DNA of 64,000 nucleotides, taken from Pseudomonas viridiflava (GTDB lineage: Bacteria > Pseudomonadota > Gammaproteobacteria > Pseudomonadales > Pseudomonadaceae). This document shows, one piece after another, positions 8,043 through 16,527 of the stretch (position 1 is the first letter of the stretch; the number at the start of each line of letters is the position of its first letter). The notes beneath the pieces are model-generated. The model was not told the origin of the DNA and made no database searches. It was given only the letters and a program-made list of their open reading frames with translations. A program made the translations under genes and the position numbers. The stretch spans positions 94,585 through 158,584 of the forward strand of contig NZ_UTKY01000116.1 of NCBI RefSeq assembly GCF_900583165.1. Reading direction: 5' to 3'.

Positions 8043-9230
8043 ATGCAAACCGTTCACGCAAAACCCACCACCGCCCTTTGGCTGATGATCAGTGTCGTGC
8101 TGGTCGCCCTCAACCTGCGCCCCTCGATGGCGGCCGTAGGCCCGTTGTTGTCGTCGATTCGTGGCGATGTGCCGCTGAGTTTCAGCAGCGCGGCTTTGCT
8201 GACCATGTTGCCGGTAATGGCCATGGGCATGGCGATGTTCTTTGGCATGGGCCTGGCCAAGCGCGTTGGCGAGCACCGCAGCATTGTGCTGTCGCTGCTG
8301 GTGATTGGCGTGGCCACGCTGTCGCGGTTGTTCCTGAATTCAGCGCTGGAGTTGATCGTCAGCGCGATCGCCGCCGGGGTCGGGATTGCGATGATCCAGG
8401 CGGTGATGCCGGCGCTGATCAAGTCGCGCTTCAGCGATAACGTCTCGCTGTTCATGGGCCTGTATGTCACCGCCATTATGGGCGGCGCCGCGCTGGCGGC
8501 GTCGTTCGCGCCACTGGTGCAGGTGCACACCGGCAGTTGGCGCTTAGGCCTGGCGATCTGGGCGGTGTTGGCAGTGCTGGCGCTGGTGTTCTGGTACGCA
8601 CAGCGCTCGGTATTGCCGCCGTTACCGCAGACCGGTTCCGTCGCCCAAGCGTCGTTTTTTGGCAACCGTCGCGCCTGGTTATTGGCGACTTTCTTTGGCT
8701 TGGGTACCGCGTCCTACACCTGTGTACTCGCGTGGTTGGCGCCGTACTACGTAGAGCAAGGCTGGAGCGAACAGAATGCCGGTTTGCTGCTGGGTTTTCT
8801 GACAGCCATGGAGGTGATATCCGGCCTGGTCACTCCGGCAATCGCCAACCGTCGCCAGGATAAACGCGCGGTGGTCGCGGTGTTGCTGGTGCTGATCATC
8901 CTGGGATTCTGTGGTCTGATTCTGAGCCCGCAACACCTGAGTTTGCTGTGGCCCTGCCTGCTGGGGCTGGGCATTGGCGGGCTGTTCCCGATGAGCCTGA
9001 TCCTGTCCCTCGACCATCTGGACAACCCCCGTCGCGCCGGTGGCCTGACGGCTTTTGTACAAGGCATTGGCTACCTGATTGCCGGGCTGTCGCCGCTGAT
9101 TGCCGGCATGATTCGCGACCAATTGGGCAGCTTCGAATGGGCCTGGTGGTCGCTGACAGCCGTTGTGGTGGTGATGCTGTTGATGGTCACCCGCTTTGAT
9201 CCAGCACAGTACGCCCGACATATCCGCTGA
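8043..9230 (+). CDS. MFS transporter of the CynX/NimT (cyanate permease-like) family, 395 aa
   Basis: Start set at the ATG giving MQTVHAKPTTALWLMISVV, with AAGG seven bases upstream. Extending further upstream adds a proline-rich, non-membrane stretch that partly overlaps the REPIN. About twelve hydrophobic segments follow. The N-terminal LNLRPSMAAVGPLL and the mid-loop VMPALIKSRF are hallmarks of the CynX family. Cyanate transport itself is unproven, and no cyanase gene is near. A regulator starts 76 bases downstream on the same strand. Confidence 0.82.
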   Translation: MQTVHAKPTTALWLMISVVLVALNLRPSMAAVGPLLSSIRGDVPLSFSSAALLTMLPVMAMGMAMFFGMGLAKRVGEHRSIVLSLLVIGVATLSRLFLNSALELIVSAIAAGVGIAMIQAVMPALIKSRFSDNVSLFMGLYVTAIMGGAALAASFAPLVQVHTGSWRLGLAIWAVLAVLALVFWYAQRSVLPPLPQTGSVAQASFFGNRRAWLLATFFGLGTASYTCVLAWLAPYYVEQGWSEQNAGLLLGFLTAMEVISGLVTPAIANRRQDKRAVVAVLLVLIILGFCGLILSPQHLSLLWPCLLGLGIGGLFPMSLILSLDHLDNPRRAGGLTAFVQGIGYLIAGLSPLIAGMIRDQLGSFEWAWWSLTAVVVVMLLMVTRFDPAQYARHIR

Positions 9231-9266
9231 CGTCGTGTTGCCGTTCCGTTAAGCTTTTGCGCTGCC

Positions 9267-9286
9267 TTGTACTGCATTCGGTACAA
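9267..9286. promoter_or_regulatory. inverted repeat TTGTAC-N8-GTACAA upstream of a LysR gene
   Basis: A perfect 6-base inverted repeat ends 20 bases before the LysR start codon at 9307, with a TATACG hexamer just downstream that could serve as a -10. Its position suits autoregulation by the LysR protein or termination-independent control of the regulator. Confidence 0.35.
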
Positions 9287-9306
9287 CGGGTATACGGACG
9301 AAACCG

Positions 9307-10242
9307 ATGCTAAACAGTAACTTGCTCAGAAAGCTCGATATGCAGGACTTGATGGTGTTTGTCGCCGTCTATGACCAGAGCAGCGTTACCGAGGTGTCTG
9401 AAGCGCTGTGCGTCAGCCCGTCCACTGTGAGCTACAGCCTGAAAAAGCTGCGCACCAGCTTTGAAGACGAGCTGTTTATCAACACACGGGCGGGCATGCG
9501 CCCGACCAACAAGGCCACGTACATGTATGGCCACGTGCAGAAGATCCTCGACAGCATCAACCTGTGTCACGCCGGCGGCCAGGCGTTCGACCCCACGCAG
9601 AAAGCCGTGACCTTCAACGTCTGCGCCCCGGAATACTTCGAGCAATTGATCCTGCCGCGCCTGCTGAAGCACTTCGTGCGCGCCGACCTGCCGGTGATCG
9701 TCAATGTGCACAAACTGGAAACCGACATCCCGGCCGACGACCTGCGCGAAGGCCGTGTCGACCTGGTGATCTGTTTCGGCCCGCACTTTCATCGCGCCCA
9801 CAAAGACTTCAAGACCCAGAGGCTGCTGGAAGATGATTTGGTCTGTGTGTTCGACAAGCGCTCGGCGCCACTTGAGCCGGCGTTCAGCCTGCAATCATTC
9901 GTGGCGCGGCGCCACGTGTTCCCCACCCCGTGGACGTCCGACACCAACATGGTCGACGGCTGGCTCACGCGCCAGGCCCACAAACGCCAGGTGGTGGCGC
10001 GCGCCAACAGCTACGGCGCGGCACTCAAGATGATTACCGGGACTGACTTTATCGTCACCCTGCCCCGCCGCGTGCACAAGCTGCTGGCGCCGGCGACGGT
10101 GTTTGGCCATTGCGAGGCGCCCAGCGGCTTGCCGGGTTTTACCCTGGATATGCAGTGGAATGAAACCAGTGCGCAGCACAGCGCCAACAGCTGGTTTCGT
10201 GAGCAGGTGGTGAAGGTGTGTGCCGATCAGGGGTTGTTATAA
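9307..10242 (+). CDS. LysR-family transcriptional regulator, NodD/NahR-like, 311 aa
   Basis: The N-terminal DMQDLMVFVAVYDQSSVTEVSEALCVSPSTVSY segment is a LysR helix-turn-helix. The effector domain has the DLVICFGPHFHRAH and GTDFIVTLPRRVH pieces seen in the NodD/LinR/NahR group. It ends 5 bp from the convergent CHM-isomerase gene. The upstream CynX-type transporter is a possible target. Effector unknown. Confidence 0.88.
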   Translation: MLNSNLLRKLDMQDLMVFVAVYDQSSVTEVSEALCVSPSTVSYSLKKLRTSFEDELFINTRAGMRPTNKATYMYGHVQKILDSINLCHAGGQAFDPTQKAVTFNVCAPEYFEQLILPRLLKHFVRADLPVIVNVHKLETDIPADDLREGRVDLVICFGPHFHRAHKDFKTQRLLEDDLVCVFDKRSAPLEPAFSLQSFVARRHVFPTPWTSDTNMVDGWLTRQAHKRQVVARANSYGAALKMITGTDFIVTLPRRVHKLLAPATVFGHCEAPSGLPGFTLDMQWNETSAQHSANSWFREQVVKVCADQGLL

Positions 10243-10247
10243 ACCCG

Positions 10248-10610
10248 TCAGCCGATGGCGACTTTGCTGTAGGTATCGCGATCCATATCACGGACTTCAA
10301 CGCTCAATTGCACCTGCACACCTTCAGGCCAGTCGCCGATGTCTTGCAGCACCGCCAGCAAGCTTTCCGACAGTTGCTTCTTGATCTGCGCCGAACGCCC
10401 GCTGAGCAACGCCAAGCGTACCGAGATAAACCCACGCTCGTTCAGGCCGGTGCCCACGCGAAAACTCTCGACCTTGCGGGCGCGACTCTTGATATCGAAC
10501 TCGGCGCCGAACTGACCGGAGGCCACCAGCGCGTGGTTCAGGCGCAAAAGAGCCTTGTCGGTGTCCAGTTGCGTCAGGTTGGCGGTGTATTCCAGGTGCA
10601 GGTGCGGCAT
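10248..10610 (-). CDS. 5-carboxymethyl-2-hydroxymuconate delta-isomerase family protein (HpaF-like), 120 aa
   Basis: Length and sequence fit CHMI. Removal of the start methionine exposes Pro1 (MPHLHLEYTANL), the catalytic base of this tautomerase-superfamily enzyme, and the C-terminal half has VQLSVEVRDMDRDTYSK. In 4-hydroxyphenylacetate (homoprotocatechuate) degradation this enzyme isomerises CHM after ring cleavage and semialdehyde oxidation. None of the other hpa genes lies nearby, so this may be an orphan paralogue with another substrate. It is 55 bases downstream of a LysR gene on the same strand and may be cotranscribed with it. Confidence 0.85.
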   Translation of the reverse strand: MPHLHLEYTANLTQLDTDKALLRLNHALVASGQFGAEFDIKSRARKVESFRVGTGLNERGFISVRLALLSGRSAQIKKQLSESLLAVLQDIGDWPEGVQVQLSVEVRDMDRDTYSKVAIG

Positions 10611-10665
10611 GGTTGTCTCCGAGGTTTACGTAGGAAGATTCGTAGATATAGCACGGATAAAAGCC

Positions 10666-11589
10666 TCAGGCCTTGTTCGCCAACCCGCGATCACTCATGA
10701 ACGCCTCCAGCCGTGAACGCACCCAGCGTTCGGCGGGGTCGGTGTCTACGTGGCTAAGCCAGACCATGGATAAATCCAGGGTCGGCGTCTCAAACGGGAA
10801 TGGCTCACAGAACAGGTTGCCCGACACCGCCATGGCCTCGGCGGTGTAGTCCGGCAGGCTGGCGATCAGGTCGGTGCCGGCCAGCAACGCCGGCAAAGCG
10901 CTGTACTGCGGCACCGACAACACCACATGACGCTTGCGGCCGACTTCTGCCAGCCATTCATCGGCAAACCCGGACACGTTGGCGGTATGGGAAACCAGCA
11001 CATGAGGCCGCGAGCAATATTCATCGAGGGTCAGCGGTGTATCAGAGGCATCGGCACGCAGGATGCGCGGGCGAATATGACGCAACAACTTGCGCTTGGC
11101 ATTGGCCGGCAGGCCACGGGTCTGGGTGATGCCAACGGTGATATCACCGGACGCCAGCAAGTCGGGGATGCGCCAGTAATCCACATGCTGCACCACGAAC
11201 ACCACCTGCGGCGCTTCCTGGCGCAAGGCACGCAACAGGGGCGGCAACAGGCCGAACTCGACATCATCGGACAAGCCAATGCGGAAGGTCATGGTGCTGA
11301 TGGACGGGTCGAAATCGTGGGTCAGGCTCAGGGCTGACGACAGCGAATCCAGGGCAGGCGACAGGTGTTGGATGATTTCTTCGGCACGCGCCGTAGGCTC
11401 CATGCGGTGGCCAACGCGGATAAACAGCGGGTCGTTGAACAACGTACGCAGACGGTTGAGCGCCGAACTGATGGTCGGCTGGCCCAGAAACAGTTTCTCC
11501 GCCACCCGCGTGACATTGCGCTCAAGCATCAGTGCTTCGAACACCACCATCAAATTGATGTCGGCCTTGCGTAATTCATTGCGATTCAT
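10666..11589 (-). CDS. LysR-family transcriptional regulator, 307 aa
   Basis: Start chosen at the ATG for MNRNELRKADINLMVVFEALM, preceded by a purine-rich GAGGGGAAGG; the longer frame upstream has no LysR character and would overlap the divergent VOC gene. The helix-turn-helix is NVTRVAEKLFLGQPTISSALNRLRTLFNDPLF. The group resembles NodD/LeuO/NahR regulators. The CHM-isomerase gene follows on the same strand, and the VOC-family gene is divergent, so either could be a target. Confidence 0.88.
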   Translation of the reverse strand: MNRNELRKADINLMVVFEALMLERNVTRVAEKLFLGQPTISSALNRLRTLFNDPLFIRVGHRMEPTARAEEIIQHLSPALDSLSSALSLTHDFDPSISTMTFRIGLSDDVEFGLLPPLLRALRQEAPQVVFVVQHVDYWRIPDLLASGDITVGITQTRGLPANAKRKLLRHIRPRILRADASDTPLTLDEYCSRPHVLVSHTANVSGFADEWLAEVGRKRHVVLSVPQYSALPALLAGTDLIASLPDYTAEAMAVSGNLFCEPFPFETPTLDLSMVWLSHVDTDPAERWVRSRLEAFMSDRGLANKA

Positions 11590-11716
11590 CGGCGCCTGCC
11601 CCTTCCCCTCAAGACAAGCCGCAGTGTAGAAAGCCCTGTAAGCCGCGTCTATGCGCCGATGGTTGGGTCGGCGCATGACGACGTGCCATTCAATGTTGAG
11701 CAAGGAACGCCAAACC

Positions 11717-12109
11717 ATGAAATTTGCCTACACCATCATCTATGTGCCAAACGTGACGGCCTCCCTGGAATTCTTTGAAAACGCCTTCGGTTTCAGTCGC
11801 CGTTTCCTGCATGAGTCAGGCACGTATGGCGAGCTGGAAACCGGCGACACCACCTTGTCGTTTGCCGCACATGAATTGGGTGAGATGAATTTCAAGGGCG
11901 GGCATGTGCAAGCCCACGCCTCACGGCAGCCGTTGGGGATGGAGGTGGGGTTTGTGACTGAAGATGTGCTGGTCGCCCATGCAAAAGCGCTGGCCCACGG
12001 CGCGACTGAGTTGGCGGCGCCAAGCGCCAAGCCTTGGGGCCAGGTAGTGTCTTACGTGCGCTGCCCGGACGGCACCCTCGTCGAGCTGTGCACGCCCATC
12101 CAAGGCTGA
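11717..12109 (+). CDS. VOC-family protein (glyoxalase/bleomycin-resistance/dioxygenase fold), 130 aa
   Basis: The ATG at 11717 follows AAGGAA and begins MKFAYTIIYVPNVTASLEFFENAFGF, the first beta-alpha-beta module of the vicinal-oxygen-chelate fold. The second module ends in SYVRCPDGTLVELCTP, with the usual metal-binding Glu position (LVEL). Such small VOC proteins act as glyoxalases, antibiotic-binding proteins or dioxygenases, and the sequence does not decide which. It is divergent from the LysR at 10666-11589. Confidence 0.85.
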   Translation: MKFAYTIIYVPNVTASLEFFENAFGFSRRFLHESGTYGELETGDTTLSFAAHELGEMNFKGGHVQAHASRQPLGMEVGFVTEDVLVAHAKALAHGATELAAPSAKPWGQVVSYVRCPDGTLVELCTPIQG

Positions 12110-12120
12110 ATAGAAAACCA

Positions 12121-12211
12121 ATGTGCGAGGGGGCTTGCTCCCGATAGCAGTGTGTCAGTCGCCGCATCAGTGACTGACACACTGCTATCGGGAGCAAGCC
12201 CCCTCGCACAT
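12121..12211. repeat. REPIN with perfect 40-bp inverted arms
   Basis: Bases 12121-12160 and 12172-12211 are exact reverse complements across 40 bp, separated by an 11-base loop. This variant uses GTGCGAGGGGGCTTGCTCCC instead of the GTGGGAGGGGG form. Perfect arms suggest a recently inserted or recently gene-converted copy. It could form a very stable hairpin downstream of the VOC gene. Confidence 0.92.
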
Positions 12212-12366
12212 TTTTGATCTCTATTGCTTGGATGATCATTCTGATTGATAGCAAGCACGCATCAATCCATCCAAATTTGTCACTTATCATTTCTAAATGT
12301 GTCAGCCACTATCCTCGGTCTTAGGCGAAACAAGCACTTTAAAAAGAACGCTGGAGACACAAAACC

Positions 12367-13671
12367 ATGACTAGCCCTACCCGGCCCGACTCTGCCCGCT
12401 CCAAAATAGGCGCGGTATTCCGCGTGACTTCGGGCAACTTCCTCGAACAGTTCGACTTCTTCCTGTTCGGTTTCTACGCCACCTACATCGCTGCCGCGTT
12501 CTTCCCTGCCGCTAATGAGTTTGCGTCATTAATGATGACCTTCGCCGTGTTCGGCGCGGGCTTTTTGATGCGGCCGTTGGGTGCAATTATCCTCGGTGCC
12601 TATATCGATGACGTCGGTCGTCGCAAAGGGCTGATCGTGACCCTGTCGATCATGGCCAGCGGCACGTTGCTGATCGTGCTGGTTCCGGGCTATCACACCA
12701 TTGGCTTGTGGGCGCCAGCGCTGGTACTGCTGGGCCGTCTGTTGCAGGGCTTCTCGGCTGGCGCGGAACTGGGCGGTGTGTCGGTGTACCTGTCGGAAAT
12801 GGCCACACCCGGCCGCAAAGGTTTTTACACCAGCTGGCAATCGGGCAGCCAACAGATCTCCATCGTGGTCGCCGCCGCGCTGGGCTATGGCCTGAACGTG
12901 TGGATGGACCCGGCCGTGGTCGCCGATTGGGGCTGGCGCATTCCGTTCGCCATTGGCTGCGTGATCATCCCGTTTATTTTCATCCTGCGTCGCAACCTGC
13001 AGGAAACCGAAGAGTTCGCCAACCGCAAGCATCGCCCAACCATGCGCGAAGTGCTGGCCACGCTGGTGAAGAACTGGACCGTGGTGATCGGCGGCATGCT
13101 GATGGTGGCCATGACCACTACCGCGTTCTACCTGATCACCGTGTATGCACCGACCTTCGGCAAGACCGTGCTGCAACTGAGCACCTCCGACGCGTTGCTG
13201 GTGACCTTGTTGGTGGCCGTGTCGAACTTTGTCTGGCTGCCGATTGGCGGCGCGTTGAGTGACCGCTTTGGCCGCAAGCCGGTGCTGATCGCCATGACCG
13301 TGCTGACGGTGTTCACCGCTTACCCGGCGCTGTCCTACGTGGTGAACGCCCCCAGCTTCGCCCATATGCTGGAAACCCTGCTGTGGTTCTCCTTCCTTTA
13401 TGGCATGTACAACGGCGCAATGATCCCAGCGCTCACCGAGATCATGCCGGTGGAAGTACGCGTGGCGGGTTTCTCCCTGGCCTATAGCCTGGCAACCGCG
13501 ATCTTCGGCGGTTTCACCCCGGCGATTTCTACCTGGTTCATTCACATCACCGCAGACAAGGCTTCACCAGCCTATTGGATGATGTTCGCGGCGGCGTGCG
13601 CGCTGTGCTCGACCCTGGCACTGTATCGCCGTGCCAATACCCGCGGTCAGGTCATGCAGGAGGCGGCGTGA
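12367..13671 (+). CDS. MFS transporter, metabolite:H+ symporter family (citrate/tricarballylate-type, CitA/TcuC-like), 434 aa
   Basis: Begins after GGAGA with a short hydrophilic tail, then VFRVTSGNFLEQFDFFLFGFYATYIAAAFFP, the signature of the CitA/ProP/KgtP group. The family's loop motif appears as GAYIDDVGRRKGLI and again as GALSDRFGRKPVLI. Twelve membrane segments are apparent. Citrate, tricarballylate or a related acid is the likely substrate, taken up with protons. The next gene starts on this gene's last base and encodes a periplasmic binding protein, which is unusual since MFS carriers do not normally need one. Confidence 0.85.
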   Translation: MTSPTRPDSARSKIGAVFRVTSGNFLEQFDFFLFGFYATYIAAAFFPAANEFASLMMTFAVFGAGFLMRPLGAIILGAYIDDVGRRKGLIVTLSIMASGTLLIVLVPGYHTIGLWAPALVLLGRLLQGFSAGAELGGVSVYLSEMATPGRKGFYTSWQSGSQQISIVVAAALGYGLNVWMDPAVVADWGWRIPFAIGCVIIPFIFILRRNLQETEEFANRKHRPTMREVLATLVKNWTVVIGGMLMVAMTTTAFYLITVYAPTFGKTVLQLSTSDALLVTLLVAVSNFVWLPIGGALSDRFGRKPVLIAMTVLTVFTAYPALSYVVNAPSFAHMLETLLWFSFLYGMYNGAMIPALTEIMPVEVRVAGFSLAYSLATAIFGGFTPAISTWFIHITADKASPAYWMMFAAACALCSTLALYRRANTRGQVMQEAA

Positions 13672-14429
13672 TGCAGGCTCTGCTCAAGACCCTGACGGCC
13701 CTGGCCCTTGGTGCCCTGGCGCTGACGGCCCAGGCTGAACAGCTCAAGGTGATGACGTCTGGCGGTTTCACGGCTGCCTATAAGTTGCTGGGCCCGCAGT
13801 ACGCCCAGCACAGCGGCGACACCCTGGACACTATCCTTGGCCCGTCCATGGGTAAGGCGCCGGAAGCGATTCCCAGCCGCCTGGCCCGTGGCGAACACGC
13901 CGATGTGGTGATCATGGTCGGCTACGCCCTGGATGACTTGATCAAGCAAGGCAAGGTCGACCCAGCGTCCCGCGTGGAGCTGGCAGACTCGCGCATCGGC
14001 CTGGTGGTCAAGGCAGGCGCCGCCAAGCCCGCCATCGGCACCGATGCCGAGCTCAAGGCGGTGCTGAGCAAGGCCAAGTCCGTGGCGTATTCGGACAGCG
14101 CCAGCGGTGTGTATGTGCAAAAGGAGCTGTTCAAGAAACTCGGCATGCCGGCCAAGGGCACCATGATCGAACGCGTCCCGGTGGCCGAACAGGTCGCCAA
14201 GGGTGATTACGAAGTGGGCTTGCAGCAGGTGGCAGAACTGTTGCCGGTAAAGGGCGTGACTTACGTGGGCAAAATCCCCGAAGACGTGCAATCGGTAACG
14301 CGCTTTGCAGCGGGCATTCCGGTGAATGCCGAGCACCCGGCCCAGGCCAAGGCGCTGTTGCAGTACCTGGCCTCGCCCGACGCGCAACCGGTGGTGCAAT
14401 CCACCGGCCTGGACTCGGTGTCACGCTGA
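13671..14429 (+). CDS. periplasmic substrate-binding protein, ModA-like type 2, 252 aa
   Basis: The ATG at 13671 overlaps the upstream TGA by one base and has a perfect AGGAGG 8-13 bases before it. The signal peptide is MQALLKTLTALALGALALTAQAE. The mature part resembles molybdate/tungstate-binding-like proteins: LKVMTSGGFTAAYKLLGPQY, then ADVVIMVGYALDDL, SDSASGVYVQKELFKKLG and GIPVNAEHPAQAKALLQYL. No ABC permease or ATPase is present, only the MFS gene, so it may sense or scavenge an organic acid rather than molybdate. It converges with a LysR gene, overlapping by 9 bases. Confidence 0.8.
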   Translation: MQALLKTLTALALGALALTAQAEQLKVMTSGGFTAAYKLLGPQYAQHSGDTLDTILGPSMGKAPEAIPSRLARGEHADVVIMVGYALDDLIKQGKVDPASRVELADSRIGLVVKAGAAKPAIGTDAELKAVLSKAKSVAYSDSASGVYVQKELFKKLGMPAKGTMIERVPVAEQVAKGDYEVGLQQVAELLPVKGVTYVGKIPEDVQSVTRFAAGIPVNAEHPAQAKALLQYLASPDAQPVVQSTGLDSVSR

Positions 14430-15359
14430 CCGGAACGGCATCTCCCGCACCAATCGCTCCAACTCCAGCGCCGCGGGCGGCAATGTCCGCCCGCGGCGTT
14501 TTATCAAGCCCACATTGCGCATCACCTGCGGCTCCACCAGCGGCACACTCACCAGAATCGGGTGTTCGATGGCCGGCATTGCAATCGAGGGCACCATCGC
14601 CACACCCAGCCCTGCTTCCACCAGCCCGATCATCGTGGTCACGTGGTGCGTTTCGCAGATGCTTGGCTTTTTCACCCGCACACCGCGCAAGGCCTGGTCC
14701 AGCAGGAAGCGGTTGCCCGAGGTTTTGTCCACGGTGATGTAGTCATGCTCGTAAGCTTCGGCCCAGGGCACGCTCTCGCGCCCGGCCAGCGGATGATCGC
14801 GGCGACAGGCCAGCACATAACGCTCCTGCAACAGCAACTCGAACTCCACCTCATCGGCCAGGCTGCCGCTGAAACTCACGCCAAAATCGGCCTCGCCACT
14901 TTCCACCGCGTTGCACACCTCGCCGGCGCTGGCATCCAGCACCCGCAGGCGAATCTTTGGATACAGTTTGTGGAATTCGGAGATCACGTGGGGCATGAAG
15001 TAGTACGCCGTGGACGGCACACAGGCGATGGTGACGTTGCCCATGCGCGTGGACGCCACATTACTGATGCCCATCAGCGCCACGTCCAGATCGTCGAGCA
15101 TGCGCTCCACTTGCGGCAAAAAGGCGCGACCGACCATGGTCAGGCTGACGCGCCGGGTGGTGCGCTCGAACAGCTTGACGTCGAGGGCCGACTCAAGCTT
15201 TTCGATCCGCCGACTGAGGGCTGGCTGCGAAATCCGGATGGCCTCGGCGGCGCCGCGAAAACTGCCCTTGTCTACCACGGCGCGGAAGGCTTGAAGGTCG
15301 TTGAGGTCGAAGTTGATGATCACGGGAGGTTGGCCAAGGTGGTCGAGGTAGGGGGGCAT
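14421..15359 (-). CDS. LysR-family transcriptional regulator, 312 aa
   Basis: After a 15-residue extension the helix-turn-helix reads FDLNDLQAFRAVVDKGSFRGAAEAIRISQPALSRRIEKLE, with FERTTRRVSLT closing the wing. The effector domain (TIACVPSTAYYFMPHVISEFHKLYPKIRL and GLVEAGLGVAMVPS) is of the common CysB/BenM-type layout. Its stop overlaps the 3' end of the binding-protein gene, so the regulator and the transporter pair converge. It is the nearest regulator for them. The ATG has no clear ribosome-binding site, and a start about 12 codons in is possible. Confidence 0.86.
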   Translation of the reverse strand: MPPYLDHLGQPPVIINFDLNDLQAFRAVVDKGSFRGAAEAIRISQPALSRRIEKLESALDVKLFERTTRRVSLTMVGRAFLPQVERMLDDLDVALMGISNVASTRMGNVTIACVPSTAYYFMPHVISEFHKLYPKIRLRVLDASAGEVCNAVESGEADFGVSFSGSLADEVEFELLLQERYVLACRRDHPLAGRESVPWAEAYEHDYITVDKTSGNRFLLDQALRGVRVKKPSICETHHVTTMIGLVEAGLGVAMVPSIAMPAIEHPILVSVPLVEPQVMRNVGLIKRRGRTLPPAALELERLVREMPFRSA

Positions 15360-15673
15360 TATCGTCTGGCAACGGGCGGGGCGCCATGCAAGCGGTCTAC
15401 GCTGCTAAATCACCCACTATGGGCACACTGCTATCATCGCGTTCAGGGTGAACGGCGACACCCAGACGGTGTCAATCCTCGGGGTGTATAACAGCGCGCA
15501 GGTTTACTCGGCACAGCTACACTCCGACGATTATTGAAACGCTACGGTTTGCCTCTGGTTGCGCGAGATGAAACTGGCGGACATTGGCGGGAAACGCCCG
15601 TAAAACACTTCAAAACAATTCAATTTAGTATAAATTGCGTCCAGTTCATTCAAGGCATTCAAGGAGGTTACCC
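15360..15673. other. intergenic region upstream of the stressosome operon
   Basis: 314 bp without a gene, between the LysR start and rsbR. It contains an inverted repeat GACACC-N5-GGTGTC at 15457-15473. An AT-rich stretch carries a TATAAA hexamer at 15629-15634, a possible -10 for rsbR with no strong -35. A tandem 9-base repeat CATTCAAGG at 15647-15664 runs into the rsbR ribosome-binding site. The weak -35 would fit sigmaS or activator-dependent transcription, but this is not proven. Confidence 0.5.
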
Positions 15674-16525
15674 GTGGCAACTTTGCAAACGAACACAATC
15701 CAGGCATTGCACGATAATCGCGCTGCACTCCTTAACGAATGGAACACCAGCCTTGAGGCTTCGGGCGCTACGCGTAATGTTAAAGGCGACGATGTCAAAC
15801 AGCAGACCCAGGAGCTCCTGAGCTTGCTGACGGCCACCCTGCAACAAGGCGGCTCGCAAAACACCCAGCACGAAAACTGGGCAGAAACCCGTGTGTTCCT
15901 TGAGAAACTCTCCCACAGCCGTGCGTTGGCCGGCCAGGACTCACAACAAACCGCCAGTTTCATATTCGCCCTCAAAGGCCCGCTGTTCGCACTGCTGCAA
16001 CGTGAATACGCCAATGACCCAGCGAAACTGGCCGAACAACTCTGGGAAATTTCCGAGCTGCTCGATGCATTGGGCATGCACACCATCCGCACCTTCCAAA
16101 AGTCCCGCGAGTCGGTGATCAAGCGCCAGCAGGAAGAACTGCTGGAACTCTCCACCCCCGTGGTCAAGCTGTGGGACGGCGTGCTGGCCTTGCCGATGAT
16201 CGGCACCCTGGACTCGCAACGTACTCAGGTTGTCATGGAGTCGCTGCTGCAACGCATCGTCGACACCGGCGCGGAAATCGCCATTATCGACATCACCGGC
16301 GTACCCACCGTTGACACCCTGGTGGCCCAGCATCTACTCAAAACCGTGACCGCCATCCGCCTGATGGGTGCCGACTGCATCATCAGCGGTGTTCGCCCGC
16401 AAATTGCCCAGACCATCGTCCATCTTGGCCTGGACCTGCAAGGCGTCGTCACCAAGGCCAACCTGGCCGATGCCCTGGCACTCTCCCTCAAGCGCCTCGG
16501 CGTTACCGTCACCAAGGCCGTTTGA
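15674..16525 (+). CDS. rsbR: RsbR-type stressosome scaffold: RsbRD-like N-terminal domain plus STAS domain, 283 aa
   Basis: Starts at GTG 15674, seven bases after a perfect AAGGAGG; an upstream in-frame ATG would read through that site. Residues 1-150 are an all-helical sensor region of RsbRD type, with no haem or PAS motif visible. Residues ~160-280 are a STAS domain with IIDITGVPTVDTLVAQHLL and ISGVRPQIAQTIVHLGLDL, very close to B. subtilis RsbR proteins. Thr215 in VDTLVA aligns with the RsbT-phosphorylated Thr205 of B. subtilis RsbRA. The position matching Thr171, 34 residues earlier, is Ser181. First gene of a six-gene coupled operon; it would form the stressosome core with RsbS. Confidence 0.9.
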   Translation: MATLQTNTIQALHDNRAALLNEWNTSLEASGATRNVKGDDVKQQTQELLSLLTATLQQGGSQNTQHENWAETRVFLEKLSHSRALAGQDSQQTASFIFALKGPLFALLQREYANDPAKLAEQLWEISELLDALGMHTIRTFQKSRESVIKRQQEELLELSTPVVKLWDGVLALPMIGTLDSQRTQVVMESLLQRIVDTGAEIAIIDITGVPTVDTLVAQHLLKTVTAIRLMGADCIISGVRPQIAQTIVHLGLDLQGVVTKANLADALALSLKRLGVTVTKAV

Positions 16526-16527
16526 GC

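Noticed and set aside
3668..12211. Repeated palindromes as a CRISPR array
   Set aside because: The copies are kilobases apart, form inverted pairs with internal pairing, and match the REP family; there is no regular spacer pattern and no cas gene.
12529..13545. 338-codon minus-strand frame across the citrate-type MFS gene
   Set aside because: His/Gln/Arg-rich shadow of a clear MFS coding sequence; no start site or motif.
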